Shown: positions 1 to 8,488 of the stretch, piece after piece
Position numbering within the stretch: the first letter of the stretch is position 1
Layout: the number at the start of each line of letters is the position of its first letter
Source: Streptomyces guryensis
GTDB lineage: Bacteria > Actinomycetota > Actinomycetes > Streptomycetales > Streptomycetaceae
Length of the DNA stretch: 64,000 bases
NCBI RefSeq assembly: GCF_021261325.1
Contig: NZ_JAJSBI010000025.1
Location: forward strand, 78,225 to 142,224
Reading direction: 5' to 3'
Translations under genes and position numbers: made by a program
The notes under the pieces: model-generated
Database searches by the model: none
What the model was told of the DNA's origin: nothing
Seen by the model: only the letters and a program-made list of their open reading frames with translations

Positions 1-85
1 GCAGCAGCCGCACTTCCACCCGGACGACGACGGCCACCATCACCACCACGGTCACCACCACGGCGGACACGCCCATGCGCACTGA
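1..85 (+). CDS. 3' end of a His-rich protein (possibly cobalt chelatase CbiX-like)
   Basis: Only the last 27 codons are in the window, read from base 2 to a TGA at 83-85. The tail is extremely rich in histidine (two HHH or HHHHH clusters plus HAHAH at the end), which suggests metal binding. The next gene starts at 75, inside this one, so the two are probably translationally coupled. That neighbour is a cobalamin-type aminotransferase, and His-rich tails are known in CbiX sirohydrochlorin cobaltochelatases and in CobW-type metallochaperones. The identity is inferred from context only; the body of the protein is outside the window. Confidence 0.6.
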   Translation, partial: QQPHFHPDDDGHHHHHGHHHGGHAHAH

Positions 86-1142
86 GCACGATCTCCGTCA
101 CCACGGTGACGCCGAGGTGCGCGGCGACGGCTCCGCCCTGGTCGACCTGGCGGTGAACGTCCGTGCGGACACACCGCCCACCTGGCTGCGCGAGCGCATC
201 GCGGGTTCGCTCGGCTCCCTCGCGGCCTATCCGGACGGACGGGCCGCGCGGGCGGCGGTGGCGGCGCGGCACGGCCTGCCGGTGGAGCGGGTGCTGCTGA
301 CGGCGGGCGCGGCCGAGGCCTTCGTGCTGCTCGCCCGCGCCCTGAAGGTACGTCGACCGGTCGTCGTCCACCCGCAGTTCACGGAGCCGGAGGCGGCGCT
401 GCGGGACGCGGGCCACACGGTGGACCGGGTGCTGCTGCGCGAGGAGGACGGCTTCCGGCTGGACCCGGCGGCGGTACCGGAGGACGCGGACCTGGTGGTG
501 ATCGGCAACCCGACGAACCCGACCTCCGTCCTGCACCCCGCCGCGACCATCACCCAACTCGCCCGTCCTGGGCGGACGTTGGTCGTCGACGAGGCGTTCA
601 TGGACGCCGTGCCGGGTGAGCGGGAGGCACTGGCCGGGCGGACGGACGTGCCGGGGCTCGTGGTCCTGCGCAGCCTCACCAAGACCTGGGGGCTGGCCGG
701 CCTCCGGATCGGCTACGTCCTCGCCGCCCCCGGGACGATCGCCGAACTGGAGCGCGCCCAGCCCCTGTGGCCGGTGTCCACGCCCGCGCTGACCGCCGCC
801 GAGGTCTGCATGGGTCCGCAGGCCCTGGCGGAGGCGGCGCACGCGGCGCACCGCATCGCCGCCGACCGCGCCCATCTGATCGCCGGGCTCAGCGAGTTCG
901 CCTCGGACGGACTCCGGATGGCGGAGCCCGCCGAGGGCCCCTTCGTCCTCGTACGGCTGCCCCGGGCGACCGCGGTGCGCGGACATCTGCGGGACCTTGG
1001 ATTCGCGGTGCGGCGCGGAGACACGTTCCCGGGACTGGACGAGGAGTGGCTGCGCCTGGCGGTCCGCGACCGCCCGACGGTCAACAGCTTCCTACAGGCA
1101 CTGGACCGCGCCCTGACACTGGCGTCGTCGCCGGGTCGCTGA
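75..1142 (+). CDS. cobC: CobC-like PLP-dependent aminotransferase (Rv2231c type)
   Basis: A 355-aa fold-type I PLP enzyme of the histidinol-phosphate aminotransferase/threonine-phosphate decarboxylase group. The Schiff-base lysine is seen in SLTKTWGLAGLRIGY (about residues 200-215), VIGNPTNPT (about 145) is the usual PLP-face loop, and the C-terminal VRRGDTFPGL segment is typical. In actinobacteria this family (Rv2231c-like CobC) sits with cobalamin genes and is thought to supply the aminopropanol arm of the corrin. The ATG overlaps the 3' end of the upstream His-rich gene by 11 bp. Function by family; the biosynthetic aminotransferase HisC is the main alternative but is less likely here. Confidence 0.8.
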   Translation: MRTEHDLRHHGDAEVRGDGSALVDLAVNVRADTPPTWLRERIAGSLGSLAAYPDGRAARAAVAARHGLPVERVLLTAGAAEAFVLLARALKVRRPVVVHPQFTEPEAALRDAGHTVDRVLLREEDGFRLDPAAVPEDADLVVIGNPTNPTSVLHPAATITQLARPGRTLVVDEAFMDAVPGEREALAGRTDVPGLVVLRSLTKTWGLAGLRIGYVLAAPGTIAELERAQPLWPVSTPALTAAEVCMGPQALAEAAHAAHRIAADRAHLIAGLSEFASDGLRMAEPAEGPFVLVRLPRATAVRGHLRDLGFAVRRGDTFPGLDEEWLRLAVRDRPTVNSFLQALDRALTLASSPGR

Positions 1143-1160
1143 TAGCCGCGGGCCGGGGAG

Positions 1161-1222
1161 CGCCCTCAAGGGGCGCGGGGCTGTATCGATATGCGGCTCC
1201 GCCGCGTGGGCGCGACCAGCCC
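1161..1222. repeat. Intergenic repeat family A, copy 1
   Basis: A hairpin (GCGCCC/GGGGCGC) followed by GGGGCTGTATCGATATGC and GGCTCCGCCGCG. Nearly the same sequence occurs at 27189-27250 and, inverted, at 47830-47890. It lies between two convergent genes, so the hairpin may also serve as a transcription terminator. Confidence 0.85.
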
Positions 1223-1273
1223 CCACTGCGCCGCAGCCGAAACACGACCCTCCCCGCACCCCCGGCGGAGCGC

Positions 1274-2203
1274 TCAGCTCCGGCCCCGCCGCGCCAGCGC
1301 CACCGCTCCGCCGCCCGCCACGACCAGGGCGATCGCCCCGCCCGCGAGGTACGGCGTCATGGAGCTGCCGCCGGTCTCGGCGAGCCCGGACTCCCCGCCC
1401 TGCGCCTTGGTGCCGCCCGTGCCGCCGGTACCGCCGGAGCCGCCCGCGGGGTCGGTGCCGCCCGCACCCGACGGCTGCGCCCCCGACGGCGCCTCGCAGG
1501 TCGCCTTCGCCAGGGTGAGGGTGCCCTCGACCTCTGCCACGTTCAGCTTCAACGGGTTGACGGATACCTTGAGTTCGAGGGCGCTGGCGGCCGCGGTACG
1601 CGAGGTGGTCTCCGTCTTCGACAGGTCGAGGCGCACCTCGCCGATGCCGGCCGCCTTGACCTCCGTGGTGCCGCCGGTCGTCAGGGTGACCTTCTTGCCC
1701 AGGACGGTCACCGAGCCGCCCAGGTTCGCGGAGGCGACGGGCTTCTTCCCGGTCTCGCAGACCGCCTTCGAGGTGACCTGGTCGAGCTCGATGAGGGACA
1801 GCAGCGGCAGGCCGGGGACGTGGACGCTCGCGTGGGCGAGGTTCGTGTACCCCTCGGCCCGGGCGGAGTTGACGCTCGCCGCGGACTTCGCCGTCTCGGC
1901 ATCCAGCACGTTGAAGGCCCTGCCGCCGTTCACGCCGTCCAGCCTGGCGGTCAGCGCCGTCTTCTCGGCGCTCCGGGGAGCCTCGACCTGGTTGAGCGAG
2001 ACCGCGAGGGGGACGTTCACGGTCTTGTTGAGCAGGGACACGTCGAGCCCGGTGCGCAGGATGACGGCGCTCGCCCGGCCCTGGTCTCCGGTCGCGTGCG
2101 CGGCGCCCGCGCCGGCCAGCGCCACGGGACCGGCGGCGAGGGCCGTGGCCGTCGCGACGGTGGCGAGACGGCGTGCGGGCATGCGGAAGTTCTTGCCGTT
2201 CAA
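1274..2203 (-). CDS. Secreted LAETG sortase-anchored protein (SCO1860-like)
   Basis: A 309-aa exported protein. It has an N-terminal signal peptide (hydrophobic core about residues 13-30, cleavage near AHA), a middle region of about 200 residues without a catalytic motif I recognise, a Gly/Ser-rich stretch (GGTDPAGGSGGTGGTGG), then LAETG, a hydrophobic helix and the basic tail RRGRS. LAXTG with this tail is the class E sortase signal of Streptomyces, so it should end up covalently linked to the cell wall. Translation starts at a TTG at 2203, eight bases after GAGGGG. It converges on cobC. Function unknown. Confidence 0.85.
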   Translation of the reverse strand: MNGKNFRMPARRLATVATATALAAGPVALAGAGAAHATGDQGRASAVILRTGLDVSLLNKTVNVPLAVSLNQVEAPRSAEKTALTARLDGVNGGRAFNVLDAETAKSAASVNSARAEGYTNLAHASVHVPGLPLLSLIELDQVTSKAVCETGKKPVASANLGGSVTVLGKKVTLTTGGTTEVKAAGIGEVRLDLSKTETTSRTAAASALELKVSVNPLKLNVAEVEGTLTLAKATCEAPSGAQPSGAGGTDPAGGSGGTGGTGGTKAQGGESGLAETGGSSMTPYLAGGAIALVVAGGGAVALARRGRS

Positions 2204-2390
2204 GGTGGGGACCCCTCAGAGGATTCTTGCTCGGGACGCGTCAAGAATCGCGCACCCGGGGTGCGCTGAGGGCATTCCGGCGCCACTTCACCCCATCGTG
2301 TGTTCGCCGTGAACGTTTTCGAATCACCAGGCACAGGCGTTCCACTCTTTCACCGCCGTATCGCCGTGTGCCCGCGCCGGCCGTCGTCGG

Positions 2391-3482
2391 CTAGCCGACG
2401 ACGTGTCCGTTCACCACTACCCGCCGGGGGGCCTCCAGTACACGTACGTCGGCCCGTGGATCGCTCTCGTACACCACGAGGTCGGCCGGGGCCCCCTCCT
2501 CGAGACCGGGGCGGCCGAGCCACTTCCGCGCGCCCCACGTGGTCGCGGACAGCGCCTCGACGGGCGGGATGCCGGCGGTGACCAGCTCCGCCACCTCGCC
2601 CGCCACCAGTCCGTGCGCGAGGTGGCCGCCGGCGTCGGTGCCGACGTAGACCGGGATGCCGGCGTCGTAGGCGCCCCGCACGGTGTCGTAGCGGCGTTCG
2701 TGGAGCCGGCGCATATGGGCCGACCACTGCGGGAACCTGGCCTCGCCGCCGGCGGCGAGCTGCGGGAAGGTCGCGATGTTGACGAGGGTCGGGACGATCG
2801 CGACGCCACGCGAGGCGAAGAGGGGGATCAGCTCGTCGGTGAGGCCCGTTGCGTGCTCGATGCAGTCGATGCCGGCCTCGACCAGGTCCCGGAGGGAGTT
2901 CTCGGCGAAGCAGTGCGCGGTGACGCGGGCGCCCAGGCGGTGGGCCTCGGCGATGGCCGTCGCCACGGCCTCCCGCGGCCAGCTGGGGGCCAGGTCGCCG
3001 AGGTCGCGGTCGATCCAGTCGCCGACCAGCTTCACCCATCCGTCGCCGCGGCGGGCCTCCTGGGCGACGTACGCGGTCAGCTCGTCCGGCTCGATCTCCC
3101 AGGCGTAGCCACGCATGTAGCGGCGGGTGCGGGCGATGTGGCGGCCGGCCCTGATGATCTTCGGGAGGTCCTCGCGGTCGTCGACCCAGCGGGTGTCCGA
3201 GGGGGACCCGGCGTCGCGGATGAGCAGGGTGCCGGCGTCGCGGTCGGTGAGCGCCTGCTTCTCCGCCGTGTCCTGGTCCACCGGGCCGTGCGGGCCGAGG
3301 CCGACGTGGCAGTGCGCGTCGACGAGACCGGGAAGGGTCCAGCCCTCGACGGTACGGATGTCGCGGGCGCCGGCGGGACGGTCGTACGAGACCCGCCCGC
3401 CGACGACCCACAGCTCGTCCCGGACGTCATCGGGTCCGACCAGGACCCTGCCCTTCACATGCAGCACCGTGCGATCGCTCAT
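2391..3482 (-). CDS. Amidohydrolase family protein (imidazolonepropionase-like)
   Basis: A 363-aa metal-dependent hydrolase of the amidohydrolase superfamily. Metal ligands are visible as HCHVG (about residue 54), the lysine in WVKLVGDW, the histidines in RVTAHCF and CIEHATG, and the aspartate in YVGTDAGG. The start is taken at the ATG beginning MSDRTVLHVKG because the longer upstream frame overlaps the next gene. A short unknown gene ends 6 bp upstream on the same strand, suggesting one unit with it and perhaps with the amino-acid transporter. Substrate unknown; this subgroup includes prolidase-like and imidazolonepropionase-like enzymes. Confidence 0.85.
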   Translation of the reverse strand: MSDRTVLHVKGRVLVGPDDVRDELWVVGGRVSYDRPAGARDIRTVEGWTLPGLVDAHCHVGLGPHGPVDQDTAEKQALTDRDAGTLLIRDAGSPSDTRWVDDREDLPKIIRAGRHIARTRRYMRGYAWEIEPDELTAYVAQEARRGDGWVKLVGDWIDRDLGDLAPSWPREAVATAIAEAHRLGARVTAHCFAENSLRDLVEAGIDCIEHATGLTDELIPLFASRGVAIVPTLVNIATFPQLAAGGEARFPQWSAHMRRLHERRYDTVRGAYDAGIPVYVGTDAGGHLAHGLVAGEVAELVTAGIPPVEALSATTWGARKWLGRPGLEEGAPADLVVYESDPRADVRVLEAPRRVVVNGHVVG

Positions 3483-3487
3483 GGGCC

Positions 3488-3769
3488 TCAGCCTAGGACG
3501 ACGGGCAGTCCCTGCCCGATCCGGTCCAGCAGTCGGCCGCCGTGCACGCTCGGGGCGTCGAAGCCGCGCGGGTCGTCCTCGCCGTCCGCGCGCACCACCT
3601 CGGGGACCAGGACCGAGGCCGGGTCCACGTCCTGGGCGAGATCGGGGTACGGGGGTGCGACGACGGCTCCGGGCAGGGTGCCGCCGACCGGGTCGGGGCT
3701 GAACTCGCCGGACAGGACGGTCAGGGCGACGGTCTCTTCCCAACCGTGTTCCACGTGCGCCGTGTTCAT
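3488..3769 (-). CDS. Small conserved-looking hypothetical protein
   Basis: A 93-aa acidic protein starting at an ATG (MNTAHVEHGWEE) with a GGGGG purine run 7 nt upstream. An in-frame GTG at 3808 would add 13 residues and overlap the transporter ATPase gene. No membrane segment, signal peptide or motif is recognised. It lies in a tight gap between the ABC ATPase gene (25 bp upstream) and the amidohydrolase gene (5 bp downstream), all on the minus strand, so it is probably co-transcribed with both. Confidence 0.6.
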   Translation of the reverse strand: MNTAHVEHGWEETVALTVLSGEFSPDPVGGTLPGAVVAPPYPDLAQDVDPASVLVPEVVRADGEDDPRGFDAPSVHGGRLLDRIGQGLPVVLG

Positions 3770-3794
3770 GGCCGAACCCCCGCACACGGCACTG

Positions 3795-4586
3795 TCAGTC
3801 GGCGCCACCCACCTGGTCCGAGATCTCCTCCTCCACCTGGGCCATGGCCGGGTCGAGCAGCCGGGACAGGAAGTGGCGGGTGCGTTCGTGGGTGGGGGCG
3901 CCGATGACCTGGCCGGGGGTGCCGTCCTCGACGATGATGCCGCCGTCCATGAAGACGACCCGGTCGGCGACCTCCCGGGCGAAGGTCATCTCGTGGGTGA
4001 CGACCATCATGGTCATGCCCTCGTCGGCGAGCATGCGCATCACGGCCAGTACGTCCCCCACCAGCTCGGGGTCGAGCGCCGACGTCGGCTCGTCGAACAG
4101 CATCACCTCGGGGCCCATCGACAGCGAGCGCGCGATCGCCACGCGCTGCTGCTGGCCGCCGGAGAGGGAGGCGGGGTAGGCGTCCGCCTTCTCCGACAGC
4201 CCCACCCGCTCCAGGTTCTCGGCGGCCACCTGCGCCGCCTTCGCCTTGTCCCGTCGGAGCACCCGGCGCTGCGGCAGCGTGAGGTTCTCGGTCACCGTGA
4301 GGTGCGGGAAGAGGTTGAACTGCTGGAAGACCATGCCGATACGGCGGCGTACGGCGTCGATGTCGACATCGGGGTCGGTGAGCTCGGTGCCGCCCACGAA
4401 GACCTGGCCCTTGGTGGGCTCCTCCAGCAGGTTCACACAGCGCAGCAGGGTCGACTTGCCCGAGCCGGACGGCCCGATGACGCAGACGACCTCGCCCTGG
4501 CCGATCTCCAGGTCGATGCCGCGCAGCACCTCGTTGTCGCCGAAGGACTTGTGCAGACCGCGTACTTCGATTTCCGGACGGCTCAT
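3795..4586 (-). CDS. Polar amino-acid ABC transporter ATP-binding protein (GlnQ type)
   Basis: A 263-aa cytoplasmic ATPase. Walker A is GPSGSGKST (about residue 40), the Q-loop is VFQQFNLFPH, the signature is SLSGGQQQR, Walker B is VMLFDEPTSALDP and the switch histidine is in VVTHEM. The length and QQFNLFPH motif match GlnQ/HisP ATPases of amino-acid importers. The ATG at 4586 overlaps the permease stop as ATGA, so translation is coupled. The longer frame starting at 4661 is inside the permease gene and was not used. Confidence 0.93.
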   Translation of the reverse strand: MSRPEIEVRGLHKSFGDNEVLRGIDLEIGQGEVVCVIGPSGSGKSTLLRCVNLLEEPTKGQVFVGGTELTDPDVDIDAVRRRIGMVFQQFNLFPHLTVTENLTLPQRRVLRRDKAKAAQVAAENLERVGLSEKADAYPASLSGGQQQRVAIARSLSMGPEVMLFDEPTSALDPELVGDVLAVMRMLADEGMTMMVVTHEMTFAREVADRVVFMDGGIIVEDGTPGQVIGAPTHERTRHFLSRLLDPAMAQVEEEISDQVGGAD

Positions 4587-5419
4587 TTGACGGCCTCCTG
4601 GGCCTTCGCCTCCATACGGCGTACGACGAAGCCGAGCGGGATCGTGATCAGCAGGTAGCACAGGCCCGCGACCAGGATCGGCGTGGAGTTGGCGGTCGTA
4701 CTGGCCAGGTCACGGCCGTACTTGGACAGTTCGCGCTCCTCCAGGGTGACGCCGAGGAACAGGACGAGCGAGGAGTCCTTGAAGAGGAGGACGAGCTCGT
4801 TGGTCAGCGGCGGGAGGATGATGCGGAACGCCTGCGGGATGATGATCGAGATCATGGCGCGGGCCGGTGAGAAGCCCAGCGAGCGGGCCGCCTCCAGCTG
4901 GCCCTTGGGCACCGCCTGGATGCCCGCGCGGATCGTCTCGGCCATGTAGGCGGCGGCCACCAGGCCGAGCGCGAGCGCCACCTTGCCGTAGGTGCCGCCG
5001 ACGATCTCCGTGCCCGGGAAGGCCAGCGGGACGGCCACCCCGATGAAGATGAAGATCAGCAGGGCGGGCAGACCGCGGAAGATCTCGATGTAGATGCCGG
5101 CCAGCCAGCGGTACGGGCCCACGGACGACAGCCGCATCAGCGCGATCACCATGCCGAGCGCCAGTCCGACGACGAAGCCGGACAGCGTGTACAGCACGGT
5201 GTTCTTCAGCGCCAGCGTGATGACGTCCGGGAACATCTGCCGGGCGATGCTGCCCTGCGCGAACTGGTTCTTCAGCCGCCCCCAGTCGGCCGAGACCGCG
5301 AACGCGATCACGGCGGCGACGAAGACGGCGTACTGGGCGCCGCGTGACAGGCTGCGCCTCTGACTGCGGGTCAGGCCCTTTTTCCTGGGCCGGAGTTGTA
5401 CGTCGGTGTCGGAGGTCAT
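4583..5419 (-). CDS. Amino-acid ABC transporter permease
   Basis: A 278-aa inner-membrane protein of the His/Glu/Gln/Arg permease family. After a basic cytoplasmic N-terminus there is one hydrophobic segment (about 30-45), then a block of about five helices with the ATPase-docking EAA loop EAARSLGFSPARAM (about 175). A single permease gene suggests a homodimeric channel. It starts 3 bp after the binding-protein gene ends (5423) and overlaps the ATPase start by 4 bp, completing a binding protein-permease-ATPase operon. Confidence 0.92.
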   Translation of the reverse strand: MTSDTDVQLRPRKKGLTRSQRRSLSRGAQYAVFVAAVIAFAVSADWGRLKNQFAQGSIARQMFPDVITLALKNTVLYTLSGFVVGLALGMVIALMRLSSVGPYRWLAGIYIEIFRGLPALLIFIFIGVAVPLAFPGTEIVGGTYGKVALALGLVAAAYMAETIRAGIQAVPKGQLEAARSLGFSPARAMISIIIPQAFRIILPPLTNELVLLFKDSSLVLFLGVTLEERELSKYGRDLASTTANSTPILVAGLCYLLITIPLGFVVRRMEAKAQEAVK

Positions 5420-5422
5420 GGG

Positions 5423-6277
5423 TCAGGAGGCAGCGGGGGAAGGGGAGGCGGCGGAGGGGTTGTACGGGCCGATCCACTTCTCGTACAGCTTCTTGTACGT
5501 GCCGTCGGCCTTGGCGTCCTTGACCGCCTTGTTGATGGCGGCGAGGAGCTTGGTGTTGCCCTTCTTCACCGTGAAGCCGTACTGCTCACCGGTGTTGATG
5601 TTGTCCGCGACCTTGTAGGCGGCGTTGGCCTTGTCCTTCAGCCAGCCCTGGACCACCGGGTAGTCGATGACGACGGCCTTGACCTGGCCGGTGCGCAGAC
5701 CGTTGAGGACCGCGTCGGAGGACTCGAAGGAGACCGGGTCGAAGCCCTGCTTCTTCGCGTAGTCCTCGCCGGTGGTCTGCGCCTGGGCGCCGAGCTTGAC
5801 CTTCTTGGCCTTCGCGTCGGCGAGCGAGGTGATGCCGCTGTTCTTGGCGACCATGAGCGCCTGCGTGGCGTCGAAGTAGGGGTCCGAGAAGTCGACGTTC
5901 TTCTTGCGCTCGGCGGTGATGGTCATGCCGGCCGCGGCCACGTCGCACTCGCCGGAGTTGAGGAACGCGCCGGTCTTGAAGTTCTCGAAGGGCGTGTCGA
6001 GGATCTGCTGCTTCACGCCGAGGTTGTTGGCGACGAGGTCGATCAGTGACACGTCGAAGCCCTGCACCTTGCCGTTGATCTCCGACTGGAAGGGCGGGTA
6101 CGGCAGGTGGGTGCAGGTGGTGAGCTGTCCGGACTTGACGAGCTCGACGCCGCCTGCGGCGGTCTTGCTCCCGCTGCCACCGTTGCCGGTGGACGTGCAG
6201 GCAGCCACGAGCACCAGCCCGGCCGTCGCGGTGGTGGCGGCCAGAACGCGGGTCCGGCGCCCGGAGTACGTCTTCAC
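5423..6277 (-). CDS. Amino-acid ABC transporter substrate-binding lipoprotein
   Basis: A 284-aa exported lipoprotein. The signal peptide ends in a lipobox, LVAAC (Cys at about residue 27), followed by a Gly/Ser linker and an SBP family 3 fold with GFDVSLIDLVANNLG, the GKVQ and FSDPYFDATQALMV segments and a Pro/Ser-rich tail. It should capture a polar amino acid such as glutamate, glutamine or arginine; specificity cannot be read. The GTG start at 6277 is preceded by a perfect AGGAGG 7 nt away. It is the first gene of the three-gene importer operon and has a clear promoter at 6312-6339. Confidence 0.9.
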   Translation of the reverse strand: MKTYSGRRTRVLAATTATAGLVLVAACTSTGNGGSGSKTAAGGVELVKSGQLTTCTHLPYPPFQSEINGKVQGFDVSLIDLVANNLGVKQQILDTPFENFKTGAFLNSGECDVAAAGMTITAERKKNVDFSDPYFDATQALMVAKNSGITSLADAKAKKVKLGAQAQTTGEDYAKKQGFDPVSFESSDAVLNGLRTGQVKAVVIDYPVVQGWLKDKANAAYKVADNINTGEQYGFTVKKGNTKLLAAINKAVKDAKADGTYKKLYEKWIGPYNPSAASPSPAAS

Positions 6278-6311
6278 GGGGTGGCCTCCTGTGTGGGAAC
6301 TGTGGGTTCCG

Positions 6312-6339
6312 ATTATAAGGAGATGTTTGGGTCTCTCAA
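6312..6339 (-). promoter_or_regulatory. Vegetative (HrdB-type) promoter of the amino-acid ABC operon
   Basis: Read on the minus strand: TTGAGA (6339-6334), a 16-bp spacer, then a consensus TATAAT (6317-6312). Transcription would start near 6305, leaving a leader of about 28 nt that contains AGGAGG before the GTG. It is one of the best promoter matches in the window. Confidence 0.75.
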
Positions 6340-6445
6340 ACCAAACCGATGGTTGCGGGACTGTCCGGCCTAAGAAGTCGCAAGTGGCAGGAGGGGCGCG
6401 AGTGGGGTCACGGGTGGTGGATACCCTCGACCGAGCCGACCACTC

Positions 6446-7567
6446 GTGACCGAAGAGAGCACCGTCGTGACCCACCCTTTCCTCGATCTGCCCCCGCTGA
6501 GCGCCGCGCACTTCGCGTCGATCGAGGACCGGGTGGCCCGGTTGCTCGGTACCGAGCAGGACGTCGTGATCATGCAGGGCGAGGCACTGCTGCCGCTGGA
6601 GGCGGCGATCCGGGGCACCGCCGGGCCGGGGACCGTGGCCCTGAACGTCATCACGGGTCCGTACGGACAGACCTTCGGGAACTGGCTGCGGGACTGCGGG
6701 GCGACGGTGATCGACCTGGCCGTGCCCTTCCACACGGCGGTCACCGCCGAGCAGATCCGGGCCGCGTTCGCCGAGCGCCCCGAGATCGACTTCGTGTCGC
6801 TGGTGCACGCGGAGGCGGCGACCGGGAACACCAACCCCGTGGCGGAGATCGGGGAGGTGGTACGGGAGCAGGGGGCGCTGTTCCATCTGGACGCCGTCGC
6901 CTCCGTCGGGGCCGAGCCGGTGCTGCCGGACGCGTGGGGTGTGGATCTGTGCGTCATCGGGGCGCAGAAGGCGATGGGCGGGCCGGCCGGGGTGTCGGCG
7001 GTGTCCGTGAGCGAGCGGGCGTGGGCGCGGATGGCCGCCAACCCGGGGGCGCCGCGCCGGTCGTATCTGTCGCTGCTCGACTGGAAGGAGCGGTGGGTCG
7101 ACGGCGGGCGGAGGGCGCTGCTGCATGCGCCGGCACAGCTGGAGATGCTGGCGCTCGAGGCGTGTGCCGAGCGGATCGAGACGGTGGGGCTGGATGCCGT
7201 CATGGCCCGGCACGCGGCGGCCGCGGCGGCGACCCGGGCGGGGGCGGTGGCTCTGGGCGGGGGGCTGGAGCCGTATGTGTACGAGGCGCGGGAGACTGCG
7301 CCGGTGGCCACGACGCTGAGGGTTCCTGACGGGGTGGTGGCGTCGGAGGTGGTGGCTCGGGCGCTGGAGGGTGAGCCTTCGCTGCCGTTGGCGGCGGGTG
7401 GGGGTGCGTTGGCGAAGGAGATGGTTCGGGTCAATCACTACGGGGTGGATGCTTCGGTAGGGGCGGTGCAGGAGTCCCTGGCGGCACTGGGCGCTGCGCT
7501 GGCGGAGCGGGGGCTCACGGTCGACCTCGCCGGGGCTCGGCGGGCCGTGGAGCAGAGCTGGGGGTGA
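6446..7567 (+). CDS. Class V aminotransferase family protein
   Basis: A 373-aa PLP-dependent enzyme related to alanine-glyoxylate/serine-pyruvate aminotransferases. Seen are VHAEAATGNTNPV (about residue 118), HLDAVASVGAEPV with the PLP aspartate, and the lysine in VIGAQKAMGGPAGVS (about 175). The GTG at 6446 gives the longest product, but a second in-frame GTG at 6467 is better placed behind GAAGAGAG and may be the true start. It is transcribed divergently from the amino-acid transporter, which would fit amino-acid catabolism; substrate unknown. Confidence 0.8.
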   Translation: MTEESTVVTHPFLDLPPLSAAHFASIEDRVARLLGTEQDVVIMQGEALLPLEAAIRGTAGPGTVALNVITGPYGQTFGNWLRDCGATVIDLAVPFHTAVTAEQIRAAFAERPEIDFVSLVHAEAATGNTNPVAEIGEVVREQGALFHLDAVASVGAEPVLPDAWGVDLCVIGAQKAMGGPAGVSAVSVSERAWARMAANPGAPRRSYLSLLDWKERWVDGGRRALLHAPAQLEMLALEACAERIETVGLDAVMARHAAAAAATRAGAVALGGGLEPYVYEARETAPVATTLRVPDGVVASEVVARALEGEPSLPLAAGGGALAKEMVRVNHYGVDASVGAVQESLAALGAALAERGLTVDLAGARRAVEQSWG

Positions 7568-7580
7568 CCGCCGGACTTCT

Positions 7581-7622
7581 CCGCCCCCGCCGCCCCTTCC
7601 CGTCCCGGGGGCCAGCCCCCAG
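7581..7622. repeat. Intergenic repeat family C, partial copy
   Basis: CCGCCGCCCCTTCCCGTCCC followed by GGGGGCCAGCCCCC, matching the outer arms of the large element at 61508-61720. It lies between the aminotransferase and DinB genes and contains a GGGGGC/GCCCCC hairpin. Confidence 0.65.
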
Positions 7623-7638
7623 TGCGTGCACAGGTGCC

Positions 7639-8169
7639 ATGCTCACCCCCATGGCTGACAAGACTCTTCCCGACGGGCGTCCCATCCCCCACCTCACCGG
7701 CGACGAGCGCCCCATGCTCGAAAGTTGGCTCGACTTTCATCGCGGCACCCTGGCCCTGAAGTGCGCGGAGCTGGACGACGCGCAGGTCCGGACGGCGTCC
7801 GCCGAGCCGTCGGCACTCACGCTGCTCGGGCTGGTGCAGCACCTCGCCGAGGTCGAGCGGAACTGGTTCCAGCGAGTGGTCGGCGGGCTCGACCTACCGC
7901 CCGTGTTCGGCGAGGAGACCGGGTACGCGCTCGACCCGGCTCGCGGGCTCGACGAGGCGTTGAACGTATGGCGCCGGGAGATCGCGCGCGGGCGGGAGCT
8001 GTGTGCCGGGCGGTCGCTGGACGACACCGGGCGGCTCGTCGACGGCCCCATGGCGGGGCTGGAGGTCAGTCTGCGGTGGGTGCTCATTCATATGATCGAG
8101 GAGTACGCCCGGCACAACGGGCACGCCGATATCTTGCGGGAACGGATCGACGGAGTAACCGGCTACTAA
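7639..8169 (+). CDS. DinB superfamily (DUF664, mycothiol-dependent type) protein
   Basis: A 176-aa four-helix-bundle protein. The metal triad of the family is visible: the histidine in LVQHLAEVERNWF (about residue 60) and two in the C-terminal EEYARHNGHADILRE. In actinobacteria these proteins are thought to be mycothiol or bacillithiol-type S-transferases involved in detoxification. Start chosen at the ATG of MLTPMADK; the second ATG at 7651 is equally possible. It is followed by a 318-bp gap before ectA and is probably not part of the ect operon. Confidence 0.8.
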   Translation: MLTPMADKTLPDGRPIPHLTGDERPMLESWLDFHRGTLALKCAELDDAQVRTASAEPSALTLLGLVQHLAEVERNWFQRVVGGLDLPPVFGEETGYALDPARGLDEALNVWRREIARGRELCAGRSLDDTGRLVDGPMAGLEVSLRWVLIHMIEEYARHNGHADILRERIDGVTGY

Positions 8170-8487
8170 TTCCAGACCCAACTCCGGGTGTAATTCAGGA
8201 ATTCACTTCCGCACAGCTTCCCGTATTCTTCTGCCCGCTTTTCCCCGGCCTAAACGCAAAGATTTCGCGAACACGAAGCGGGGGAATTCGGGCAGATCTC
8301 GTGGGGGTTACATGCTTGTGACGCGTTACACATCGCGGTCGATTTGCCCCCTATTTTCCGGACAATACCCCAGGTATCGCCCTCACCTCGTGCGGCCGCT
8401 CGCGCCCGCGTGATAACACACGACCCGGTCGTGCGTAACCCTCACCAGCGATGCAATTTTGAATTTCCCTCGGTAAATTCAATCCGC
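8170..8487. other. Intergenic region upstream of ectA
   Basis: A 318-bp gap, poorer in GC than its surroundings, with no credible gene. It contains the GlnR-like box at 8307-8322, overlapped by an imperfect palindrome (TGTG...CACA, 8317-8332), and the promoter immediately before ectA. Confidence 0.7.
8307..8322. promoter_or_regulatory. Candidate GlnR box upstream of ectABCD
   Basis: GTTAC, six bases, GTGAC, followed two bases later by another GTTAC. This resembles the GlnR consensus of gTnAc half-sites spaced by 6 bp. I recall GlnR being reported as a repressor of ectABCD in S. coelicolor, which makes the match meaningful; binding here is inferred. Confidence 0.45.
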
Positions 8488-8488
8488 A
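8474..8488 (+). promoter_or_regulatory. Probable leaderless ectA promoter (-10 TAAATT)
   Basis: TAAATT at 8474-8479 ends 8 nt before the ectA ATG, and there is no Shine-Dalgarno sequence. This spacing fits transcription starting at or next to the ATG, a leaderless mRNA. No good -35 is visible at the usual distance. Confidence 0.4.

Noticed and set aside
1..85. Introduced polyhistidine tag
   Set aside because: The His codons are mixed with Gly, Ala and Asp, precede a natural overlapping gene and resemble native metal-binding tails.
2350..4658. Long open frames antisense to the amidohydrolase and ABC ATPase genes (up to 751 codons)
   Set aside because: They mirror the high third-position GC of the genes on the other strand and lack any motif or start support.
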